Translations under genes and position numbers: made by a program | Source: Mesobacterium_A hydrothermale | Lineage (GTDB): Bacteria; Pseudomonadota; Alphaproteobacteria; Rhodobacterales; Rhodobacteraceae | Length of the DNA: 64,000 nucleotides | Assembly: GCF_035818635.1 (NCBI RefSeq) | Contig: NZ_JAYLLH010000007.1 | Location: 62,001-126,000 of the forward strand | Direction of reading: 5' to 3' | Part shown: positions 24,687-33,116 of the stretch, in pieces | Layout of the letters: each line of letters opens with the position of its first letter | How positions within the stretch are numbered: the stretch's first letter is position 1 | The notes under the pieces: generated by a model | The model's database searches: none | What the model was told of the DNA's origin: nothing | The model's input: the letters and a program-made list of their open reading frames with translations, nothing else

Positions 24687-27236
24687 GTGCAGAAACCGTC
24701 GCTCCAAGACCCCGCCGTCGCCCTCGTGACCCCCAGCGCGCCGATCACGACGCCAACGCATGGCGGTCGGGCGAAGTGCCTGCAACGCCTTGTCCGGCTT
24801 GACCTGCCGGTGCCCTGCACGGTGGCCTTGTCCTTTGAAACCGTGCATGAAATCGCCGCGGGAGAGATGCCCGATATTGCCAAGATCCTTGCGCAATTCG
24901 ACGACGGTGCGCTGCTTTGCGTGCGCCCGTCGTCCGAAGATCCGGATTGGGGCGGCCCGGGGGCAATCCTGAACATCGGGATGAACGATGCGCGCTATGT
25001 CGATTTGTCCGACCGCATCGGGCACGAGGCCGCCGCCTCGATCTACATGCGCTTCGTTCAGGCCTATGCGGTGCATGTGGCGCGGCTGGACCCCGATGTT
25101 TTCGACGAGATCGCCGAGGACGGTCAGATCGGCCTGGGCGAAGCGATGCGCGCCTATGAAGACGAGGCCGAAGAGCCGTTTCCGCAGGATCCGGCCCGGC
25201 AATTGTCCGAGGTGCTGCGCTCGATGGCGCGGGCCTGGGAAGGCACCACCGCGCGGCTGTTGCGACAGGCCAAAGGCGCGCCGATGGATGCGGGGCTGGG
25301 CCTTGTCGTGCAGGAGATGGCGTTGGGGCTGGGGCAGGGGGAATGTGGCTCTGGCGTATTGCAGTTGGTCAGTTCTGAAACCGGTGCACCGCAGATCACC
25401 GGCCGCTACCTGAGCCAGAGCCAGGGCCGCGAGGCATTGGCCTCCGGCGCTGCGTCGCTGTTTCTGGAAAAGGACCCGCGCGGTCGGTCGCTGGAAGAAC
25501 TGGCGCCAGAGGCCTTTGCCAACCTCAAGGAACACGCGGCCCTGATGCGACGGCGGCTGCGCGAGGAAATGCAGATCGAATTTACCATTGAAAACGGCCG
25601 CTTGCATATCCTTGACGGGGTGCGTGTTGCACGCAGCCCGCAAGCGGCAGTGCGCATCGCCGTCAGCCTGGCGGAAGACGGCATCATCCCCCGCGAAGAG
25701 GCGGTGATGCGAGTTGAGCCGCGCGCGATTTCGGAACTGCTGCACCGGCAGGTGGCTCCCGATGCGGAACGCGACGTGATCGGGTTCGGCGTCGCGGCCA
25801 GCCCCGGTGCCGCCACCGGCAAGATCGTGTTTTCCGCCAACGAAGCGCAGGCCAGCGCCGCGCGGGGCGAACCGTGTATCCTGGTGCGCCGCGAAACCAG
25901 CCCCGAGGATATCCGCGGCATGCATGCCTCGGTCGCGATCCTGACCGAGCGGGGCGGCATGACCAGCCACGCGGCGGTGATCGGGCGCGGCATCGGCCTG
26001 CCCTGCGTGGTGGGTGCCAGCCGGATGAGTTTTCACATGCGTCGCAAGGAGGTGATCGGCGAAAAGGGCCGGATTTTCCGCGCAGGCGACATCATCACCA
26101 TTGACGGCACCAATGGCCAGGTGCTGAAAGGTGCCCCCGCCATGGTCGAAGCGTCGCTGGACGACGCGTTCCGGACCCTGTTGGACTGGGCCGATGAAAA
26201 GCGCGACATCGGTATCCGCGCCAATGCCGACACCCCGGCCGACGCCCAGACCGCGCGCAATTTCATGGCGGAGGGGATCGGGCTGTGCCGGACCGAGCAC
26301 ATGTTCTTTGAGGCCGACCGCATCACGCCGATGCGAGAGATGATCTTTGCCGACGATGTCGAGGATCGCAAGGCGACGCTGGCGATGCTTTTGCCGATGC
26401 AGCGCGCAGACTTCACCGAACTTTTCCGCATCATGCAGGGCTTGCCCGTCTGCATCCGCCTGTTTGACCCGCCGCTGCACGAATTCCTGCCCAATGACCG
26501 CGCCGGTTTGCGCGACCTGGCCGAGGCGCTGGACCTGCCGGTCAGCGATGTGACCCGCCGGGTCGAAAGCCTGGGGGAATACAACCCCATGCTGGGCCTG
26601 CGTGGCGTGCGCCTGGGCATCACCGTGCCCGAGATCTATGACATGCAGGCGCGCGCGATTTTCGAAGCGACGGTCGAGGCCAGCAAGGATGGTGAACCGG
26701 TCGTGCCCGAGGTGATGATCCCGCTGGTCAGCGCCCGGCGCGAGGTCGAACTGGTGCGCACCCGGATCGACGCGGTCGCCGCGGCAGTCCGCAATGAACG
26801 CGGGCAGGATTTTGACTATCGCCTTGGGGTGATGGTGGAAACGCCGCGTGCCTGCCTGCGCGCCGCCGACATCGCCCACCACGCGCATTTCCTGTCCTTC
26901 GGGACGAACGACCTGACACAGATGACCTATGGCCTGTCGCGCGACGACGCCGGGCGGTTCATGTCAGAGTATGTCCGCTTGGGCGTTTACCCAGAGGACC
27001 CCTTCCATGTTCTGGATACCGAAGGCGTCGGGGAATTGCTTCAGATCGGGGCTGAACGGGGGCGACAAAGCGATCCGGAGATCACCCTGTCGATTTGCGG
27101 CGAACACGGCGGTAACCCCGAATCGATTGCCTTCTGCCGGGAAGCGGGATTCGACTATGTCAGCTGTTCACCCTTCCGTGTTCCGGTCGCGAGACTGGCC
27201 GCGGCACAGTTGGCGATTCGGTCTAGATCGGCTTAA
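24687..27236 (+). CDS. PPDK-like PEP-utilizing protein with a degenerate ATP-binding domain
   Basis: An 849-residue relative of pyruvate phosphate dikinase. The phosphohistidine domain is intact (GGMTSHAAVIGRG, H428), and so is the C-terminal PEP/pyruvate barrel (SFGTNDLTQM, SICGEHGG, YVSCSPFRVP with C827). The N-terminal ATP-grasp part is eroded: the usual GGKGANL is GGRAKCL (residues 26-32), VRSGAR is VRPSSE (79-84), the FTRNP/TGE loop reads QLVSSETG (226-233), and the LQTR site reads LDGV (309-312). GTG 24687 is chosen for its GAAAGG ribosome site 7 bases upstream and because an earlier frame start enters the repeat. It may not use ATP; its partner is unknown. True PPDK activity is doubtful. 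Confidence 0.82.
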   Translation: MQKPSLQDPAVALVTPSAPITTPTHGGRAKCLQRLVRLDLPVPCTVALSFETVHEIAAGEMPDIAKILAQFDDGALLCVRPSSEDPDWGGPGAILNIGMNDARYVDLSDRIGHEAAASIYMRFVQAYAVHVARLDPDVFDEIAEDGQIGLGEAMRAYEDEAEEPFPQDPARQLSEVLRSMARAWEGTTARLLRQAKGAPMDAGLGLVVQEMALGLGQGECGSGVLQLVSSETGAPQITGRYLSQSQGREALASGAASLFLEKDPRGRSLEELAPEAFANLKEHAALMRRRLREEMQIEFTIENGRLHILDGVRVARSPQAAVRIAVSLAEDGIIPREEAVMRVEPRAISELLHRQVAPDAERDVIGFGVAASPGAATGKIVFSANEAQASAARGEPCILVRRETSPEDIRGMHASVAILTERGGMTSHAAVIGRGIGLPCVVGASRMSFHMRRKEVIGEKGRIFRAGDIITIDGTNGQVLKGAPAMVEASLDDAFRTLLDWADEKRDIGIRANADTPADAQTARNFMAEGIGLCRTEHMFFEADRITPMREMIFADDVEDRKATLAMLLPMQRADFTELFRIMQGLPVCIRLFDPPLHEFLPNDRAGLRDLAEALDLPVSDVTRRVESLGEYNPMLGLRGVRLGITVPEIYDMQARAIFEATVEASKDGEPVVPEVMIPLVSARREVELVRTRIDAVAAAVRNERGQDFDYRLGVMVETPRACLRAADIAHHAHFLSFGTNDLTQMTYGLSRDDAGRFMSEYVRLGVYPEDPFHVLDTEGVGELLQIGAERGRQSDPEITLSICGEHGGNPESIAFCREAGFDYVSCSPFRVPVARLAAAQLAIRSRSA

Positions 27237-27404
27237 AACACGCGCGGCATCCACCAATTCTGGGGAGATTCAAGGGTGAAACCCTGGTTTGCGCCTCGTG
27301 AATAGCTGTTTTCTGGACCTTTGCCCGTTTTTTGGCTAAGAGCCTGCGGATTGGATGATGGTGCCCACCTGTGGCGCCCTTCATGACGTGAAGGAACTGC
27401 CCCG

Positions 27405-28040
27405 ATGCGAGTACTGACAGCGGCCATTGCTGCGCTTCTGAGCCTGTCGATGCCGGCCCATGCCGAGCTGAAATTTGAAGGCGCTGCCCGGCTGATCGAA
27501 CAGGAACGCCGCGGCCTTGAAGCGGCGGCCCCGGGCCACCTGAGCAAGCTGGCTACTCCTGTAAAGCAACGCGGGGCCAAGAAGGTTCGCTACGACAAGG
27601 ACTGGCTGGCGTCGCAACCCGCACCAACCGGCGGCAAGCAGTGGCAATGCCTGGCCGAGGCGCTGTATTTCGAGGCTCGCGGCGAAACCGTCAAAGGTCA
27701 GTTTGCCGTGGCCGAGGTGATCCTGAACCGGGTCGACAGCCCGCGCTTTCCCAACACCGTTTGTGGCGTCGTGAACCAGGGCACGGGCAAGAAATTTGCC
27801 TGCCAATTCACCTATACCTGCGACGGTCGCGCCGAGACGATCCACGAACCTGCTGCCTATGATCGTGTGGGTCGCGTGGCGCGCGCCATGCTGGACGGCG
27901 CGCCGCGCAGCCTGACCGATGGTGCCACCCATTACCACACCACGCAGGTTGCCCCGCGGTGGGCACGTGTGTTCCACAAGACCGCGACCATCGGTGTGCA
28001 CAAATTCTATCGTCAGGACTATCGGGTCTCGAAAAACTGA
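27405..28040 (+). CDS. Cell wall hydrolase of the SleB family
   Basis: A 211-residue exported protein with a signal peptide (MRVLTAAIAALLSLSMPAHA-EL). The C-terminal half (~residues 85-205) is a SleB/Hydrolase_2 domain: LAEALYFEARGE with the catalytic glutamate in YFEARGE, then VAEVILNRVDSPRFPNTVCGVV and a THYHTTQVAPRW segment. The family cleaves peptidoglycan and is used outside sporulation in alphaproteobacteria for cell-wall remodelling. It stands alone in a 168-base 5' gap after the PPDK-like gene, where I see no strong promoter consensus. Confidence 0.9.
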   Translation: MRVLTAAIAALLSLSMPAHAELKFEGAARLIEQERRGLEAAAPGHLSKLATPVKQRGAKKVRYDKDWLASQPAPTGGKQWQCLAEALYFEARGETVKGQFAVAEVILNRVDSPRFPNTVCGVVNQGTGKKFACQFTYTCDGRAETIHEPAAYDRVGRVARAMLDGAPRSLTDGATHYHTTQVAPRWARVFHKTATIGVHKFYRQDYRVSKN

Positions 28041-28137
28041 TACGCCGCTTTCCGGGCGCGTCCTGCCGCTTGCGACGGAAGCGACTTTGCGCCTTGTGAT
28101 AGCGTCCGCCCTATGGCCACGGGACGAAAGGGATGTC

Positions 28138-29010
28138 ATGAGCCAGGAAATCCGCCTTGCCTTCGCCCATCCGTCCGAACGGTCGATGGCGACAGATGAC
28201 GGTGCGCCTTTGGATCGCATTTCCCTGCGCGATCATATCGTCGAGGTCGAGATCGGAGCGTTCCAGCAGGAACGCGGCACCACTCAGCGGGTCTGTTTCA
28301 ACGTCGTGGTCGAGGTGGCCCAGGCCCCCGACCTTGATGACGACGTGGATCGCATCCTGAGTTATGATCGCGTGACCGAGGCGATTGCCCACGAATTGGC
28401 GGCCGAACGACTGAACCTTTTGGAAACGCTGGCAGACCGGATTGCAGAACGCATTCTCGTTGAACCGCAGGCCGTGCGCGCCTTTGTGCGGATCGAAAAG
28501 CTGGATCGCGGCCCTGGAGCGCTTGGCGTTGAAATCGTGCGGTCCAGGCAGCAACTGCGCGACCGGCCGGGCATCGGGGGGGAAGACGGGCCGCATCCGC
28601 GCGTTGTTTTTGTATCCAACTTGGCCATTCATTCAGATCACCTGAACGCGCAGATCGACGCGCTGGAAACGGTGGGCGAACCTGTAATCTTTTGCGTCGG
28701 TTTGCCGGACGGGACGCGACCGCATTCCACGCATCCGCTGGCGCAGCGCCGGATCGACCTGCTGGCAATGGAACAGAACGCCTGGGTCCTGGCCGGACGC
28801 GACGCCCGCTGTGTCGTGGTGGCCAGCCGGACAGAAATCGACTGGGCCATGAAACATGGCCAGTTCTGCGTCTGGGCGCCGTCAAAGATCGTTCTGGATG
28901 CGGTTGAAGGGCCGGGAAACAGCGTGGCCGACGCCCAGGCGCTGGCCGCCTGGTTTGCCAGGACATTTGGCGCCTCAGGGTTGAGCGATCTTGGGGGCGA
29001 TGTGCCCTAA
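28138..29010 (+). CDS. folB: Dihydroneopterin aldolase FolB with a long C-terminal extension
   Basis: A 290-residue protein, about 2.4 times the size of a typical FolB (~120). Residues ~25-140 are the FolB domain: ISLRDHIVEVEIGAFQQE, a RILSYDRVTEAI active-site stretch, and LLETLADRIAERIL. The remaining ~150 residues form a separate alpha/beta-looking domain with VVFVSNLAIHSD and HGQFCVWAPSKIV that I do not recognise. FolB makes 6-hydroxymethyl-dihydropterin for folate synthesis. ATG 28138 follows a GAAAGG ribosome site. folP comes next on the same strand, so the two folate genes probably form an operon. Confidence 0.85.
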   Translation: MSQEIRLAFAHPSERSMATDDGAPLDRISLRDHIVEVEIGAFQQERGTTQRVCFNVVVEVAQAPDLDDDVDRILSYDRVTEAIAHELAAERLNLLETLADRIAERILVEPQAVRAFVRIEKLDRGPGALGVEIVRSRQQLRDRPGIGGEDGPHPRVVFVSNLAIHSDHLNAQIDALETVGEPVIFCVGLPDGTRPHSTHPLAQRRIDLLAMEQNAWVLAGRDARCVVVASRTEIDWAMKHGQFCVWAPSKIVLDAVEGPGNSVADAQALAAWFARTFGASGLSDLGGDVP

Positions 29011-29100
29011 GGCGATTTGCCGCCCATTCTCGGACGAAAAGGTATACGTGCAAAATTTCTTATTGCCGGGGTGCCCGGAATCGCGCAATCACACTTCGTT

Positions 29101-30105
29101 ATGTCGCATTACTATCGCCCTATTGTACGATTCGATCTGACCCGCCCCGCCGAGGCGCAGCCCGTCGCCGGCGGCAAGGGTTGGTTTTCTGATGTCGAAT
29201 GCCTCTGCCGAACCGCGCCGCCGCGGGTGATCCCGATCGCTGACGTGCCGCCCGATGTGGTGGCGCGCATTGCTGCCCCGCGGGCCGATATTGCCGGGCT
29301 GGACATGGGGCGACCCCATGTCATGGGCATCCTGAACGTGACACCCGACAGCTTTTCCGACGGTGGACGGCACGAAGTACCAGCGATGGCCGTGGCACGT
29401 GGTCGGCAGATGGTGGCACACGGGGCCACGATGATCGACGTGGGTGGAGAATCCAGCCGCCCCGGCGCGCAGACCATCCCGGTCGAGGCGGAAATCGCCC
29501 GGACCGAACCGGTGATCGGCGCCCTGCGCCACGCGGTGTCGGTGCCGATCTCGATTGACACGCGCAAGGCTGCCGTGGCGCGGGCAGCGGTCGGGCAGGG
29601 GGCGAATGTGGTCAATGATGTGTCCGGTTTTACCTATGACCGGGCTTTGGCGCCGTTTTGCGCCACCAAGGGCCTGCCGGTGTGCATCATGCACGCCTTG
29701 GGGGACCCGGAAACCATGCAGGTCAGCCCGCGCTATGACGATGTGTTGCTGGACGTCTATGATTTCCTTGCGGCGCAGGTGGTGTTTCTGGAAAACTTGG
29801 GCGTACCGCGCGACCGGATCATCGTCGATCCCGGCATCGGCTTTGGCAAGAAACTGGATCATAACCTGGCCATCCTGAACCGGATCAGCCTGTTCCACAG
29901 CCTCGGCTGCGCAATCCTTGTCGGCGCGTCGCGCAAGAAATTCATCGGGACCTTGTCCGGGGTCGAAACCGCGGGGGAACGGGTTCTGGGATCTGTCGCC
30001 GTTGCACTGGCGGCGGCGGCGCAAGGTGTGCAGATCCTGCGCGTGCACGACGTGCAGGAAACCTGCCAGGCGCTGTCGTTGTGGCAGGCGGTGCAGAACG
30101 GGTAG
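29101..30105 (+). CDS. folP: Dihydropteroate synthase
   Basis: A 334-residue DHPS, condensing p-aminobenzoate with dihydropterin pyrophosphate; the sulfonamide target. The TIM-barrel motifs are intact: MGILNVTPDSFSDGG (residues 75-89), DVGGESSRPGA, NDVSGF, DPGIGFGKK and GASRKKFIG. An N-terminal extension of ~70 residues precedes the barrel, longer than in E. coli; it carries two cysteines (ECLCRT). ATG 29101 is chosen because an in-frame start at 29017 is weak and begins almost directly after folB. glmM, which often follows folP, is absent. Confidence 0.94.
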   Translation: MSHYYRPIVRFDLTRPAEAQPVAGGKGWFSDVECLCRTAPPRVIPIADVPPDVVARIAAPRADIAGLDMGRPHVMGILNVTPDSFSDGGRHEVPAMAVARGRQMVAHGATMIDVGGESSRPGAQTIPVEAEIARTEPVIGALRHAVSVPISIDTRKAAVARAAVGQGANVVNDVSGFTYDRALAPFCATKGLPVCIMHALGDPETMQVSPRYDDVLLDVYDFLAAQVVFLENLGVPRDRIIVDPGIGFGKKLDHNLAILNRISLFHSLGCAILVGASRKKFIGTLSGVETAGERVLGSVAVALAAAAQGVQILRVHDVQETCQALSLWQAVQNG

Positions 30106-30141
30106 TCTGCCAGGCACCGGGCAGCGTGGCGGGCGTGGCAT

Positions 30142-30168
30142 GTGAGTATTTTTGGAAAGATGAAAGGG
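30142..30168 (-). repeat. Dispersed intergenic repeat, copy 6 (core only)
   Basis: On the minus strand CCCTTTCATCTTTCCAAAAA plus TACTCAC. It matches the core of copy 5 but lacks the GC hairpin. It sits in the 63-base convergent gap between folP and the EamA gene. Confidence 0.6.
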
Positions 30169-31086
30169 TCAGGGCAGGGGCCGGCGCCGGAATAGCCGCG
30201 ACAGGGCGCCGTATTGGCTGAGCCCCATGCCGGCAAGGATCAGCATCATGGCTGACAGAAGGCCGGGGGGCAGCGGCTCTGACAGGATCAGCGCGCCCAG
30301 CAGGACAGACGCAACGGGCACCATGTAATTTACCAGGCCCATGAACACCGGGCCGGCGCTGCGGATGACAAGGATGCGCAACAGGTTGGCGGCGGCGGTG
30401 GGTATCATGCCCAGAACCACCACCCAGAACAGGGTGATCGCGTCGGTACGCGGCGGTGGGCCTTCCATCAGCCAGGCCGCGGGCAGCACAAGGGCAGAGC
30501 CGATGACGAAGGTCATGGCCGTCAGCCCCAGCGGGTCGATGGCGGGAAGACGGCGCAAGAGAACAGAGCTGATTGCATAACAGGACGCTGCGGCCAGGCA
30601 GGCCAGTCGGCCCAGCACCTCGCCCTCGGCACCGGACGCGGCAAAGGCGCCGGGCCCGATCAATACGAGGATCCCGGCAAAGCCGATGACAAACCCCAGG
30701 GTGCGTCGCAGCGTCATTTTTTCGCCCGGGATCAGAAAGTGCGCCAGCGGCAGCACCATCAGCACCACCGCCGCCATTGACACGCCGGCAAAGCCCGAGG
30801 TGACATGCTGCAACCCGAAGGTCAGCAGCATGAAGGGCAAGGCGGTGGACAGGAGCCCGCAGATCGCCAGAGTGCCCCAGTCCGTCGCGTCGCCAAGGAA
30901 CAAGCGTGCGCCGCGCAGCCACCAGATCGCCAGCGTCAGAAGCCCGGCAAAGCCGATGCGCCCTGCGGCCAGCCATGCCGGGCCAATGCCACGCAGGGCC
31001 AGTTCCATGACAAGGAATGTCGCGCCCCAGACAAGGCCCAATGCCAGGATCTGTATCCAGTTCCGGGCGGTGATCTGTGGTTCCAT
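30169..31086 (-). CDS. EamA/DMT-family drug-metabolite exporter
   Basis: A 305-residue membrane protein with ten predicted transmembrane segments in two EamA repeats: WIQILALGLVWGATFLVMEL at the start of the first repeat and ASCYAISSVLLRRL in the second. Members export amino acids, metabolites or drugs; the substrate cannot be told. ATG 31086 is chosen for a strong AAAGGAG ribosome site; the frame extending to 31455 adds 122 residues without membrane character. It is divergent from the NDH-2 gene. Confidence 0.9.
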   Translation of the reverse strand: MEPQITARNWIQILALGLVWGATFLVMELALRGIGPAWLAAGRIGFAGLLTLAIWWLRGARLFLGDATDWGTLAICGLLSTALPFMLLTFGLQHVTSGFAGVSMAAVVLMVLPLAHFLIPGEKMTLRRTLGFVIGFAGILVLIGPGAFAASGAEGEVLGRLACLAAASCYAISSVLLRRLPAIDPLGLTAMTFVIGSALVLPAAWLMEGPPPRTDAITLFWVVVLGMIPTAAANLLRILVIRSAGPVFMGLVNYMVPVASVLLGALILSEPLPPGLLSAMMLILAGMGLSQYGALSRLFRRRPLP

Positions 31087-31375
31087 GTCGCTCTCCTTTG
31101 GGCGTGAGCAGCACATGACCCGCCGCGCGGCGGGGGTCAATCGCGAAAACCGCGGGCGAAATTGCAACATCGTTCCCTGGGTCGGGCAGGCGGTCGCGGC
31201 GCCTTTTGTAATGTTTTCCACAGCTTGTCTGGATGCACCATTCGGGATGCCATGGTATGCAAGTGATTTCAATGGCTTACATGAATATACTTGCCGTGCG
31301 GGGCTTGGAATTCCGCTCGGTCCTGCGCTATAGGCCAATGCGGGAGGATAGCTTTGGCAGAAAAGGGGGCTTTGC
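31087..31375. other. Divergent intergenic region between the EamA and NDH-2 genes
   Basis: A 289-base gap that must hold promoters for both directions. It contains AT-rich stretches near 31250-31300 (ATGGCTTACATGAATATACT) but no box pair I would defend, and no gene. A GGGGG ribosome site for the NDH-2 gene lies at 31365-31369. Confidence 0.5.
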
Positions 31376-33010
31376 GTGGCCCAGCGTATCCTTGTTCTTG
31401 GTGGCGGTTTCGCTGGCATGTTCGCGGCGAAGGAAATCAAGAAAAAGCTTGGCACCCATGTCCGGGTCGAGCTGATCAGCGACCAGAACTATTTCGTGTT
31501 CCAGCCGCTTCTGCCTGAGGTTGGCGCGGGCTCGATCAACGCCGTTCAGGCGGTTTCGCCTTTGCGGTTCCTGCTGAAGGGGATCACGGTGCGCAAGGCG
31601 CGGGTCGAAAACGTGGATTTCGAACGCCGTGTGGTGACCGTGTTCCAGGGTGTGCAGCGCCGCCCGACCGAGGTGCCTTATGACCAGCTGGTAATCGCGC
31701 TGGGGCAGGGCAGTGACCTGAGCCGGATGCCGGGCCTGTCGGACCACGCGCTGACCATGAAGAACCTGGAGGATGCGCGGCGGCTGCGCGCCCATGTGAT
31801 CGAACGGCTGGAACATGCCGACATCACCAACCTGCCCGAGGTCAAGCGCGAGGCGCTGACCTTCTGTGTCATCGGCGCGGGGTTCTCGGGGGTCGAGACC
31901 GTGGGCGAGATGAAGGAAATGATCGACCGGTCGCTGAAATACTATCCCAACATCAAGCCCGAGGAGGTGCGCACCATCGTGGTGGAATTCGCGCCCCGGG
32001 TGCTGAACGAACTGCCCGAGAAACTGGGGGCCTATGCCGCCGAGAAGCTGAAGGCGCGCGGGATCGAGATCATGCTGAACACCGGGGTGAAATCCGCCAC
32101 CGGCACGCGGCTGATCACCTCGACCGGCGAGGAAATTCCGACCCGGACGATCGTCGCCACGATCGGCAACGCGCCGCTGCCCGTGGTGCAGCGGATGGAC
32201 CTGCCCAAAGCGCACGGCCGGATCAAGGTCGACCGCAATCTGAATGTCGAAGGCCACGTAAACGTCTGGGCGCTGGGCGATTGCGCGCTGATCCCGATGA
32301 AGGACGGCGCCGAGGCGCGCGACGATTTTGCCCCGCCGACCGCGCAATTCGCCGTGCGCGAAGCCCGGCATCTGGGGAACAACATGGCCGCCTCTTTGCG
32401 GGCCAAGACGATGACGCCGTTCAAGTACAAATCGCAAGGTGCCCTTGCGTCGCTTGGGGCGCACAAGGGCGTGGCACAGGTTTGGGGTCTGAACCTGTCG
32501 GGGCTGCCCGCATGGCTGTTGTGGCGTGCCTACTACCTGTCGTTCCTGCCGAGCTTTCCGACCAAGCTGCGGGTTCTGACGAACTGGATCTACGATCTGT
32601 TCACACCGCGGTCCGTGGTGCAGTTGACCAGCGGTGCCGACCGGGGCGTGCGCTTCGTGCATTATCGCGAAGGCGACCGGGTGTTCGAGACCGGCACGCG
32701 CGCGGACGGGTTCTATACCATCGTTTCGGGCGAGGTCGAGCTAACCTATACCGACGATGCGGGGCAACAGGTGACCAAGGTGATCGGGCCGGGCGGCCAT
32801 TTCGGCGAACGGCTGCTGCTGGGGCACCGCCGCCGGTCGGGCACGGTCAAGGCGCTGAGCGACTGCAAGATCATGGTCATCGCGCGCGAGGATTTCGTGA
32901 AGCTGGCCGAGGGCTTCCCGCTGATGCGCGACTATTTCCAGGGTCACATGAAAGCAGTTTACGGCATCGACTGGCATTCCGAAGAGGCCGAGCAGAAGGC
33001 GGCGGGATAA
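31376..33010 (+). CDS. Type II NADH dehydrogenase fused to a cyclic-nucleotide-binding domain
   Basis: A 544-residue protein. Residues 1-~395 are a type II NADH:quinone oxidoreductase: FAD motif LVLGGGFAGMFAA, NADH motif CVIGAGFSGVE, VWALGDCA, and the APPTAQFAVREA quinone-side motif. An aromatic amphipathic region (~375-410, WLLWRAYYLSFLP) would bind the membrane. Residues ~415-525 form a cNMP-binding/Crp-like domain: FETGTRADGFYTIVSGEVEL and the phosphate-cassette-like FGERLLLGHRRRSGTV. Standard NDH-2 enzymes are ~400-430 residues and lack this domain, so activity may be allosterically controlled. The start is GTG 31376 with a strong AAGGGGG ribosome site. Confidence 0.9.
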   Translation: MAQRILVLGGGFAGMFAAKEIKKKLGTHVRVELISDQNYFVFQPLLPEVGAGSINAVQAVSPLRFLLKGITVRKARVENVDFERRVVTVFQGVQRRPTEVPYDQLVIALGQGSDLSRMPGLSDHALTMKNLEDARRLRAHVIERLEHADITNLPEVKREALTFCVIGAGFSGVETVGEMKEMIDRSLKYYPNIKPEEVRTIVVEFAPRVLNELPEKLGAYAAEKLKARGIEIMLNTGVKSATGTRLITSTGEEIPTRTIVATIGNAPLPVVQRMDLPKAHGRIKVDRNLNVEGHVNVWALGDCALIPMKDGAEARDDFAPPTAQFAVREARHLGNNMAASLRAKTMTPFKYKSQGALASLGAHKGVAQVWGLNLSGLPAWLLWRAYYLSFLPSFPTKLRVLTNWIYDLFTPRSVVQLTSGADRGVRFVHYREGDRVFETGTRADGFYTIVSGEVELTYTDDAGQQVTKVIGPGGHFGERLLLGHRRRSGTVKALSDCKIMVIAREDFVKLAEGFPLMRDYFQGHMKAVYGIDWHSEEAEQKAAG

Positions 33011-33045
33011 GCGCCACCTGTTTTTGCAGCGCGCTTCGACATGAA

Positions 33046-33076
33046 AAAGGCCAGCGCGGTCTCCGCGCTGGCCTTT
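33046..33076. terminator. Bidirectional terminator between the NDH-2 gene and ilvC
   Basis: A 14-bp perfect stem AAAGGCCAGCGCGG / CCGCGCTGGCCTTT with a TCT loop. The arm ends in TTT on the plus strand and, through the AAAAA before it, in TTTTT on the minus strand. It can end both convergent transcripts. Confidence 0.85.
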
Positions 33077-33116
33077 CCCTGTGTCGGGCGGGCGGGGGCC
33101 CCCCCGCCGGGGCTGC

